Shown: positions 57,229 to 64,000 of the stretch, piece by piece
How the letters are laid out: every line of letters begins with the position of its first letter
Numbering within the stretch: the stretch's first letter is position 1
Assembly (NCBI RefSeq): GCF_005938105.1
Contig: NZ_VCPE01000001.1
Location: 434,001-498,000, forward strand
Length of the DNA: 64,000 nt
Reading direction: 5' to 3'
Source: Brucella haematophila
GTDB taxonomy: Bacteria; Pseudomonadota; Alphaproteobacteria; Rhizobiales; Rhizobiaceae
Position numbers and translations under genes: made by a program
Notes under the pieces: model-generated
The model's database searches: none
The model's input: the letters and a program-made list of their open reading frames with translations, nothing else
Told to the model about the DNA's origin: nothing

Positions 57229-57582
57229 GAGAAATTCACTTTTCCAAATGATAAGGGTCGCCGGACGCAAATTCAGGAACGCAGAACCGCAGAAACTTGC
57301 TGCACCTACATTTGTACAAACGTAGTAAACAAGTCGTTAATATGCGGGTTTTCAGCTTGTTTTTGAACGCAATTTGTCCGGTCTGATGGCCTGAGCAGGT
57401 GTGGTAGGCACCAAATTGCCCGGGTTCGGAAGTGACCGGGTCTGTCATGACAGTATGGACAACCAGAATCGACGGGCTGGCCCGGTCATTTTGTGACCGA
57501 AGCTTTGTCCTGAGTCGGTTCTCAACGAGGTTCCATCGCGCTCCGGTGCGGTGGACGGGCGTTTCCGGGGGCGGAAACAGGG
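57229..57582. other. Divergent promoter gap between PodJ-like and MerR genes
   Basis: About 350 bases without a supported gene. It should hold promoters for both neighbours. A frame on the minus strand (57445-57708) overlaps the MerR gene and is a shadow. No clear operator was fixed. Confidence 0.5.
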
Positions 57583-58041
57583 ATGAATATGAGTGAAACG
57601 GCCATTGAGCCTGTAACGATAGCGGAGCTCCTGACGGGGAGCAGCTTGAAGGTCAGAGAAGAAAACCAGCAACGCAGCCAATTGTTCAGAATAGGCGATC
57701 TGGCGCACGAATTCGGGCTTTCGTTGCGTGCGTTACGTTTCTACGAGGATAAGGGACTTTTGAGCCCAAGGCGGGCCGGGATCACGCGTCTTTATGACCG
57801 TGAAGACCACACACGCCTGCGTCTCATTTTGTTCGGTCGTCAGATCGGCTTTACGCTCGCAGAGACGAAACAGCTTATCGATCTCTGGAAAGAAGGCGCA
57901 AGCGATCTGAGCCAGCTCGACGACTTGCGTGCGACGCTTTCCGGAAAGCTCGGTGAACTTGAGAAGAAGAAACTCGAAATTGACCGTTCGATAGAAGAGC
58001 TGAAAGCGCTTCTGAGACGGCTGGTTGCGTCATCGACGTAA
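57583..58041 (+). CDS. MerR-family transcriptional regulator
   Basis: The 152-residue protein has a MerR helix-turn-helix at about residues 35-100 (FRIGDLAHEFGLSLRALRFY, then EDKGLLSPRRAG and DREDHTRLRLILFGRQIGF) after a 30-residue extension. A C-terminal dimerising coiled coil follows (LGELEKKKLEIDRSIEELKA). It lacks the cysteines of metal sensors, so the signal is unknown. A terminator follows. Confidence 0.85.
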   Translation: MNMSETAIEPVTIAELLTGSSLKVREENQQRSQLFRIGDLAHEFGLSLRALRFYEDKGLLSPRRAGITRLYDREDHTRLRLILFGRQIGFTLAETKQLIDLWKEGASDLSQLDDLRATLSGKLGELEKKKLEIDRSIEELKALLRRLVASST

Positions 58042-58054
58042 CAATGAATGGCAA

Positions 58055-58084
58055 GCCGCCCTTTCGCGGGGGCGAAAAGGCGGC
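58055..58084 (+). terminator. Bidirectional terminator between MerR and msrB
   Basis: GCCGCC...GGCGGC with an inner TTTCGC...GCGAAA forms a long GC hairpin, with one bulge on each side, followed by CTTTGTCTTTT. It separates the convergent MerR and msrB genes. Confidence 0.65.
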
Positions 58085-58093
58085 CTTTGTCTT

Positions 58094-58540
58094 TTATGCG
58101 ACGTCTTCGACCTGATCGAGATAATCGCCATAGCCTGCGGCTTCCATCTCTGCTTTCGGAACGAAGCGCAGGGAAGCGGAGTTGATGCAGTAACGCAGAC
58201 CACCGCGGTCAACAGGACCGTCCGGGAAGACGTGTCCGAGATGGCTGTCGCCATGGGCTGAACGCACTTCGGTGCGAACCATGCCGTGCGAGATATCATT
58301 CAACTCGCTGACATTGGCGGGTTCAATCGGCTTGGTGAAGCTTGGCCAGCCGCAATGGGATTCGTATTTGTCGCTGGAAGCAAATAACGGCTCGCCGGAA
58401 ACGATATCAACGTAGATGCCGGCTTCCTTATTATAGAGATATTCGCCCGTTCCCGGGCGTTCCGTGCCGCTTTCCTGCGTAACGCGATACTGTTCCGGTG
58501 ACAGCTTGGCGATGGCCTCCGGATTCTTGCTGTAGCTCAT
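58094..58540 (-). CDS. msrB: Peptide methionine (R)-S-oxide reductase
   Basis: The ATG at 58540 has GGGAG at eight bases and gives 148 residues. MsrB signatures are [30 protein letters not shown] and the catalytic Cys in [12 protein letters not shown]. The CxxC zinc pairs of some MsrBs are absent, so this is the non-zinc type. It reduces methionine-R-sulfoxide in oxidised proteins, using thioredoxin. It stands after MarR, which could react to oxidative stress. Confidence 0.95.
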   Translation of the reverse strand: MSYSKNPEAIAKLSPEQYRVTQESGTERPGTGEYLYNKEAGIYVDIVSGEPLFASSDKYESHCGWPSFTKPIEPANVSELNDISHGMVRTEVRSAHGDSHLGHVFPDGPVDRGGLRYCINSASLRFVPKAEMEAAGYGDYLDQVEDVA

Positions 58541-58622
58541 GGGTATACTCCCTGTCATTCGGGATAAATCTAGGCCGTCTGTCACGACTATTCCAGAGGG
58601 AGGCACAGGAATTTGAAGTGTT

Positions 58623-59081
58623 TCAGCTGTCCTGCGGGACCAGAGCGAATTCAGCCGTACGCGTGACTTCCTGCAACACGAAAAGCGCATTTTCCAGCGA
58701 CTGCCGGTCGATCTTTTCAAGAAGTTCGGCACGAATGTGATGGGTCACATCCTGAAGTTCGCGAACCTGTTCCTGCCCTTCTGCGGTCAGCTCGATGCGT
58801 TTGGCGCGGCGGTCGCCTTCCACCGGAACACGGCGGATAAGCTCTTGTTTCTCAAGCCCATCCAGCAGGCGGACAACCGACGGATGCTCGATTTCCAGTG
58901 CATCGGCCAGTTCGCGCTGGTTCCAGTCGCGGTCCTGCGCGAGCAACAGCATCACGCGTGCGCGCGACAGCGTCAGGCCTAGCGCGCGAACGCGGGAATC
59001 AAAAAGGTTGCGCATTTTTCGGGCCGCAGTGGATAGGCCCATGGTGAACGCGGCGTGCAGTTCCTGTTTTGGGTCGTACAT
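58623..59081 (-). CDS. MarR-family transcriptional regulator
   Basis: The 152-residue protein has the winged helix [20 protein letters not shown], then [20 protein letters not shown] and [16 protein letters not shown], flanked by dimer helices. It starts 256 bp from the divergent ABC operon. It may regulate itself and a neighbour such as that operon; its ligand is unknown. Confidence 0.85.
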   Translation of the reverse strand: MYDPKQELHAAFTMGLSTAARKMRNLFDSRVRALGLTLSRARVMLLLAQDRDWNQRELADALEIEHPSVVRLLDGLEKQELIRRVPVEGDRRAKRIELTAEGQEQVRELQDVTHHIRAELLEKIDRQSLENALFVLQEVTRTAEFALVPQDS

Positions 59082-59337
59082 TACTTAGCAATCTAAAATA
59101 TGGGTGTGCTATACATATAGCGATCCCTGGCGTGATCGCAAGGGTGCGACCGGTTCATTGCAGGTTTGGGTAAATCTGAAATGACAACGTTTGTACAATT
59201 TTGCTTTACGTACCTCAAAACGAAAGTTAAGCTCCCAATTGTGAGGCTTTGGGAGGAGTTCACGTGCGATCTGATTATCAGGATCAATGGCTGGGATTCT
59301 ATGGCCGCAAGCGTGGCGCATCGAATGGTGCGCGCTT

Positions 59338-60861
59338 ATGATTTCTGCTGCAAAAACCGATAAAGCGGGGCTTCTTGAAGCCCGATCCCTGTCGAAATCT
59401 TTCGGCCCTGTGCAGGTGCTTAAGAATATCAATCTGCAGATTTACGGCGGCGAAGTTCACGCGATCATCGGCGAAAATGGCGCCGGAAAATCGACGCTGA
59501 TGAAGCTTCTTGCGGGCAATGAACGCCCGACGGCGGGCGAAATCCACATTGATGGCAAACCAATCGCGTTTGCCAATCCGGTTGAGGCGGAAGCGCAGGG
59601 CATTGTTCTTGTGCATCAGGAAATATTGCTCGCTCCCGATCTGACGGTTGCGCAGAATATTTACCTCGGCCGAGAGCTGACGAACGGCATTACTGTCAAC
59701 GACCGTGCCATGCGTGAGGGTGCGCGCAAGGCGATCCGGGATCTCGGTGCGGATATCGATCCTGACGCGGTGGTCGGCAGCCTGTCGATAGCACAGCGCC
59801 AGCTGGTGCAGATTGCGCGTGTTCTGCTGGTGCCGCATCGCGTGGTGATCTTCGACGAGCCGACGGCTTCGCTAACGCCGGTTGAAACGGAAGCCTTGTT
59901 GAAGGTTATTCGCGATATCCGGGCCAAGGGCGTTGCTATCCTCTACATTTCGCACCGCCTGCCGGAAGTGAAGGAAATTTCCGACCGCGTGACGGTGTTG
60001 CGTGACGGAACGCTTGTTGCCGCGCATCTGGCATCGGAGCTTCAGCCCGCTGATATGGCGCGGCTGATGGTGGGGCGTGATGTGGCGAAGCTTTATCCCG
60101 ACCGTGCAACGCAGCATGGCGGGGAGGCTGTCCTGGAAGTCAGCGACTTTTCCGTGCCGGGTCATGTCAAGGAAGCGAGCTTCCGCCTCAACAGAAGCGA
60201 GATACTCGGTTTTGCAGGGCTGGTCGGCGCGGGGCGTACTGAGCTGATGGAAGGTGTCGTGGGTTTGCGTCCCGGTAAGGGGGATGTGCGCCACAACGGT
60301 AAGCCCGCGCATTTCCGCGATGCCCATGACAGTCTGACGGCGGGCATCGCCTATCTGAGCGAAGACCGTAAGGGCAAGGGGCTGTTGCTGACCAAGGATC
60401 TGGGCATCAACCTGACGTTGGCCTCACTGAAAAAATTCGTCAGCCGCTTCCAGATTGACCGCAACAAGGAGCGGGTGGCGCTGGACGATGCGATCCGTGA
60501 GTTCGACATTCGCACCGGGAGCAAGGATATTCTGGCCGGGCAATTGTCTGGCGGCAACCAGCAGAAGCTGCTTCTGGCCAAGATGATGATGCTCGATCCC
60601 TCCATCGTCATCATCGACGAGCCGACCCGCGGCATCGATGTCGGGACCAAGGAACAGATTTATCAGTTCATCGCCAATCTGGCGGACGAGGGCCGGTCGA
60701 TCGTTGTTGTGTCATCGGAAATGCCCGAACTGATCGGCATTTGCGACCGTATCGTCGTGATGCGCGAAGGGCGGATCGCCGGGGAGGTCACGGGCGAGCG
60801 GATGACAGAACACAATATCGTCGTTCTGGCGACCGGTGTTGATGCGGCAGAAGCAGCCTGA
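59338..60861 (+). CDS. Sugar ABC transporter ATPase (RbsA-type, two domains)
   Basis: From the ATG at 59338 the protein has 507 residues; an upstream start at 59287 is possible. It is a tandem of two ABC domains. The first has Walker A GENGAGKST, signature LSIAQRQLV and Walker B VVIFDEPTASL. The second has a degenerate Walker A (GLVGAGRTE) but a full signature LSGGNQQK and IIDEPTRGIDVG, as usual in RbsA/MglA. It should energise import of a ribose-type sugar with the permease and binding protein that follow. Confidence 0.9.
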   Translation: MISAAKTDKAGLLEARSLSKSFGPVQVLKNINLQIYGGEVHAIIGENGAGKSTLMKLLAGNERPTAGEIHIDGKPIAFANPVEAEAQGIVLVHQEILLAPDLTVAQNIYLGRELTNGITVNDRAMREGARKAIRDLGADIDPDAVVGSLSIAQRQLVQIARVLLVPHRVVIFDEPTASLTPVETEALLKVIRDIRAKGVAILYISHRLPEVKEISDRVTVLRDGTLVAAHLASELQPADMARLMVGRDVAKLYPDRATQHGGEAVLEVSDFSVPGHVKEASFRLNRSEILGFAGLVGAGRTELMEGVVGLRPGKGDVRHNGKPAHFRDAHDSLTAGIAYLSEDRKGKGLLLTKDLGINLTLASLKKFVSRFQIDRNKERVALDDAIREFDIRTGSKDILAGQLSGGNQQKLLLAKMMMLDPSIVIIDEPTRGIDVGTKEQIYQFIANLADEGRSIVVVSSEMPELIGICDRIVVMREGRIAGEVTGERMTEHNIVVLATGVDAAEAA

Positions 60862-60899
60862 ACGGCAATAAACAGAAAAAGACAATGAGTGGGAATTCA

Positions 60900-61901
60900 A
60901 TGACACAGGTTGCGACTGACAAAAGCCGGGCACCGAAAACGTCCAAGGATTGGGACCTGAGAGCCATCGCGCCGTTCATCGCGCTCGCTCTTTTGCTCGT
61001 TCTGGGAACAGTCGCCAATCCCAATTTCATCAGCATCGATAATCTTATGAATGTCGCCACGCGTAGCGCTTTCATCGCCATCATTGCGCTTGGCGCGACC
61101 TATGTGATCTCGTCTGGCGGTCTTGATCTTTCTGTCGGCGCAATGGTTGCTTTTGTCGCCAGCATCATGATCCTGTTCATGAATAGCGGCGTCATTGCTG
61201 ATCCGGTGCTGATGCTGATCGCAGCCGTCATGCTGGCGGTTGTGGTCGGCGCGGCCTGTGGTCTCCTGAACGGGTTGATTACAACAGTTGGCGGGATTGA
61301 ACCTTTCATCGCAACGCTTGGTACGATGGGCATCTATCGCGGCTTGACGACGTGGCTGTCGCAGGGCGGCGCGATTACGCTCCGAAATCCGGAGATACAG
61401 TCGCTCTATCGCCCGGCCTATTTCGGTACGGTTCTGGGTGTGCCGGTGCCGGTGATCGCCATTTTCGTCACGGCGGCGATTGCTGCCTTCGTCCTCTATC
61501 GCACGCGTTATGGACGCCATGTGATTGCAGTCGGCTCCAGTGAGGATGTGGCCCGTTATTCCGGCATTTCGGTCAAGCGCGTGCGCACGATAGCCTATGT
61601 GGTTCAGGGGCTTTGCGTGGCGGTCGCCGTGCTGCTGTACGTGCCGCGTCTGGGCTCTACCTCGGCCACGACCGGCATCCTTTGGGAATTGCAAGCCATC
61701 ACGGCTGTTGTGGTTGGCGGAACTGCGCTGCGCGGCGGTGTCGCCCGGGTTTGGGGGACGATCTGCGGCGCTTTCATTCTGGAGATCGTCGGCAACATCA
61801 TGTTGCTGTCGAACTTCGTCAGCGAATATCTGATCGGGGCCATTCAGGGCGCGATCATCATCATCGCCATGCTGGTGCAGCGGTCACTGTCACGACGATG
61901 A
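60900..61901 (+). CDS. Sugar ABC transporter permease (RbsC-type)
   Basis: The ATG at 60900 follows GGGA; 60885 also opens the frame. It has about 333 residues, eight to ten membrane segments and the RbsC features SSGGLDLSVGAMVAF and AVGSSEDVARYSGISVKRVR. It forms the membrane channel of the sugar importer. Confidence 0.9.
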   Translation: MTQVATDKSRAPKTSKDWDLRAIAPFIALALLLVLGTVANPNFISIDNLMNVATRSAFIAIIALGATYVISSGGLDLSVGAMVAFVASIMILFMNSGVIADPVLMLIAAVMLAVVVGAACGLLNGLITTVGGIEPFIATLGTMGIYRGLTTWLSQGGAITLRNPEIQSLYRPAYFGTVLGVPVPVIAIFVTAAIAAFVLYRTRYGRHVIAVGSSEDVARYSGISVKRVRTIAYVVQGLCVAVAVLLYVPRLGSTSATTGILWELQAITAVVVGGTALRGGVARVWGTICGAFILEIVGNIMLLSNFVSEYLIGAIQGAIIIIAMLVQRSLSRR

Positions 61902-62031
61902 CATGCAGGAATTGACGGGATTGCAGGGGCGATTCCGGCAAAAGGGGTATGTCTCCCGAAACCAGATACGGTGCTGGGAACAAGGCATGCGTCCATTGAA
62001 AGAGACAAGCCCCGTTTTTTGGGAGGAAAAC

Positions 62032-62994
62032 ATGCGAAGGAAATTTTTGGGCGTTGCTTTCGCCGCTTTGGCTGCAAGCGCCATGGCATTTACCGGTGTC
62101 GCGAGTGCACAGGACAAGAAGGTCACCATCGGCGTTTCAATTCCGGCTGCCGACCACGGCTGGACGGCGGGCGTCGTCTATCACGCCGAGCGCGTGGCAA
62201 AGCTTTTGATGCAGGAGCATCCGGGTCTGAACGTGATCGTCAAGACCTCGCCGGATGCGGCCAATCAGGCCAATGCGTTGCAGGATCTTGCGGTGCAGGG
62301 CCTTGATGCGCTGGTTGTGCTGCCATCTGACCCGGATCCGCTGGTCAATGCGATCAAGGAAATCAAGGACAAGGGCACGTTTGTGGCGCTGGTCGACCGT
62401 GCGCCGAGCAACAATGACAACTCGATCCGCGATCTTTATGTTGCCGGTAACAATCCGGCTCTCGGTCAGGTTGCAGGCGAATATATCAAGAAGACCACGC
62501 CGGATGCACAGGTTGTTGTTATTCGCGGCATGCCGATCCCGATTGACCAGCAGCGTCAGGACGGTTTCGACAAGGGCATTGCAGGCTCCAACGTCAAGGT
62601 TCTTGACCGTCAATACGGCAACTGGAACCGCGACGACGCCTTCCGCGTGATGCAGGACTTCCTGACCAAGTATCCGAAGATCGACGTGGTCTGGTGTCAG
62701 GATGACGACATGGCTGTGGGCGTGCTCGAAGCCATCAAGCAGGCCAACCGCAGCGATATCCAGTACATCGTTGCCGGTGCCGGTTCCAAGGACATGATCA
62801 AGAAGGTCATGGACGGCGACAAGCTTGTGCCGGTCGACGTGCTCTATCCGCCAGCGATGGTAGGCACCGCCATGCAGCTCACGGCCGGTCATTTCTACGA
62901 CCAGACCCCGGTTAGCGGCAATTATATCCTCGATGCAACGCTCGTCACGAAAGACAATGCCGAGCAGTTCTACTTTCCGGATTCGCCATTCTGA
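62032..62994 (+). CDS. Periplasmic sugar-binding protein (RbsB-type)
   Basis: The ATG at 62032 follows GGGAGGA and gives 320 residues. A signal peptide (KFLGVAFAALAASAMAFTG, ending ASA-Q) precedes a type 1 periplasmic binding domain (VTIGVSIPAADHGWTAGVVY, PSDPDPLVNAIKEIKDKG, DGFDKGIAGSNVKVLDRQ). The ligand is a ribose-like sugar or sugar alcohol; the true ligand is unknown. It ends in a terminator hairpin. Confidence 0.9.
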   Translation: MRRKFLGVAFAALAASAMAFTGVASAQDKKVTIGVSIPAADHGWTAGVVYHAERVAKLLMQEHPGLNVIVKTSPDAANQANALQDLAVQGLDALVVLPSDPDPLVNAIKEIKDKGTFVALVDRAPSNNDNSIRDLYVAGNNPALGQVAGEYIKKTTPDAQVVVIRGMPIPIDQQRQDGFDKGIAGSNVKVLDRQYGNWNRDDAFRVMQDFLTKYPKIDVVWCQDDDMAVGVLEAIKQANRSDIQYIVAGAGSKDMIKKVMDGDKLVPVDVLYPPAMVGTAMQLTAGHFYDQTPVSGNYILDATLVTKDNAEQFYFPDSPF

Positions 62995-63002
62995 TCCGTT
63001 GC

Positions 63003-63068
63003 ATGCGCCCGTCCTTTTGGCGGGCGCATACCATTCTGGAGCCCGGTTTGATCTGATTACATCAGATC
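63003..63068 (+). terminator. Terminator and dyad between binding protein and isomerase
   Basis: ATGCGCCCG...CGGGCGCAT (63003-63029) is a perfect 9-bp stem after the binding-protein gene. Beyond it, GATCTGAT-TAC-ATCAGATC (63050-63068) is an 8-bp dyad that could be a regulator operator for the isomerase gene. Confidence 0.6.
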
Positions 63069-63152
63069 GGCACTCTAACTATTTGTTTTGAGGCACATTT
63101 TACTCGACACCACGTCATTCTTTTCGGGATGTGCTTTTCTGGAGGAGTTTCG

Positions 63153-64000
63153 ATGAAGACGATCAAGGGGCCGGGGATTTTCCTCGGGCAGTTCGCCGGC
63201 GATGCAGCACCGTTCAACACATGGGACGGCATAACCAAATGGGCCGCCGAAAAAGGTTATCTCGGCGTGCAGGTGCCCACCTGGGCAAGCCAGCTGATCG
63301 ATCTTAAAAAAGCCTCCGAATCCAAGGATTATTGCGACGAATTCGCCGGTGTGGCGAAGGAAAACGGGGTGGTGGTCACCGAGCTTTCCACCCATCTGCA
63401 AGGCCAGCTTGTTGCTGTTCATCCTGCCTATGACGAAGCCTTTGACGGCTTTGCGGTGCCGGAAGTGCGCGGCAATCCCAAGGCCCGACAGGCTTGGGCT
63501 GTCGAGCAGGTCAAGATGGCAATCAAGGCATCTCGCAATCTCGGCATTGGCGCACACGCGACCTTTTCGGGCGCGCTTGCATGGCCGTTTGTCTATCCAT
63601 GGCCGCAGCGACCTGCCGGTCTTGTCGAAACGGCGTTTGACGAACTCGCACGCCGCTGGACGCCGATCCTCGACCATGCGGAGGAGTATGGCGTCGATAT
63701 CTGCTACGAAATTCATCCCGGCGAAGACCTGCATGACGGCGTGACATTCGAGATGTTTCTGGAGCGTGTGAAGAACCACCCGCGCGCCAATATGCTCTAC
63801 GACCCGTCGCATTATGTGCTGCAATGTCTCGATTATCTTGACAATATCGACATCTACAAAGACCGGATCAGGATGTTCCACGTCAAGGACGCGGAGTTCA
63901 ATCCGACTGGACGACAGGGCGTCTATGGCGGTTATCAGGGCTGGGTCAACCGCGCTGGTCGTTTCCGTTCGCTGGGCGATGGGCAGGTTGATTTCGGCGC
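63153..64000 (+). CDS. Sugar phosphate isomerase/epimerase-like TIM-barrel protein (partial)
   Basis: The ATG at 63153 follows GGAGGAG. The frame is open to the right edge with about 283 residues. TIM-barrel AP-endonuclease/xylose-isomerase features are ELSTHLQGQLVAVHPAYDE, then YEIHPGEDLHDG with metal-binding Glu/His, LYDPSHY and RIRMFHVKDAEF. It probably interconverts a sugar taken up by the ABC importer. The end of the gene is outside the window. Confidence 0.8.
   Translation, partial: MKTIKGPGIFLGQFAGDAAPFNTWDGITKWAAEKGYLGVQVPTWASQLIDLKKASESKDYCDEFAGVAKENGVVVTELSTHLQGQLVAVHPAYDEAFDGFAVPEVRGNPKARQAWAVEQVKMAIKASRNLGIGAHATFSGALAWPFVYPWPQRPAGLVETAFDELARRWTPILDHAEEYGVDICYEIHPGEDLHDGVTFEMFLERVKNHPRANMLYDPSHYVLQCLDYLDNIDIYKDRIRMFHVKDAEFNPTGRQGVYGGYQGWVNRAGRFRSLGDGQVDFG

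Noticed and set aside
1-64000. CRISPR arrays, insertion sequences, rRNA
   Set aside because: No regularly spaced repeats, no IS transposase other than the Mu-type one, and no rRNA-like stretch were seen.

Overview
The window comes from an alphaproteobacterium of the Rhizobiales, most likely Brucella/Ochrobactrum. I infer this from the GcrA-type regulator, the PodJ-like polar protein, the AmpH and sulfite-exporter gene set, and GC-rich codon use. It is host chromosome with one complete Mu-like prophage inserted.

Host left arm (1-4480). A minus-strand operon runs AmpH-type serine hydrolase, outer-membrane beta-barrel, then a second serine beta-lactamase-fold hydrolase cut by the window edge. 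Upstream of it is a separate minus-strand GAF-LytTR regulator.

Prophage (about 4481-41715, roughly 37 kb, Mu-sized). The gene order follows phage Mu. The control region holds an S24 repressor on the minus strand and a Ner-like protein on the plus strand, with an operator/promoter region between. The early block has a ParB-like protein, a DD35E MuA-type transposase, a MuB-type ATPase, many small coupled genes including a GcrA-like regulator, then GemA and Mor. A lysis block holds a GH19-type endolysin, a membrane protein and an overlapping Rz/Rz1 pair. Head genes follow: terminase, portal, F, G, I with nested Z, decoration and T. Contractile-tail genes follow: sheath, tube, gp41 with a canonical -1 slippery heptamer, tape measure, N, P, gp45-48, fibre and fibre assembly. 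The right-end cargo is a D12-class adenine methyltransferase and an unknown protein. Repeated transposase-site-like 17-mers lie at both ends in inverted orientation. No clean target-site duplication could be fixed. Two minus-strand genes run against the early transcript and look like cargo (morons).

Host right arm (41752-64000). It begins with tRNA-Thr(CGT), 36 bp from the inferred phage end, then a nitronate monooxygenase and a TTG-started membrane protein. Next is a complete ligase-associated DNA repair set: ATP-dependent ligase and MBL exonuclease on minus, Lhr-type helicase and PdeM phosphoesterase on plus. An AT-rich patch follows, with two paralogous small genes and a decayed duplicate of the 3' end of the neighbouring TIGR02186 gene. 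Then come a TauE/SafE transporter, a PodJ-like coiled-coil/Sel1/peptidoglycan-binding protein, MerR, MsrB and MarR proteins. The window ends with a ribose-type sugar ABC operon (ATPase, permease, binding protein) and a sugar isomerase/epimerase cut by the right edge.
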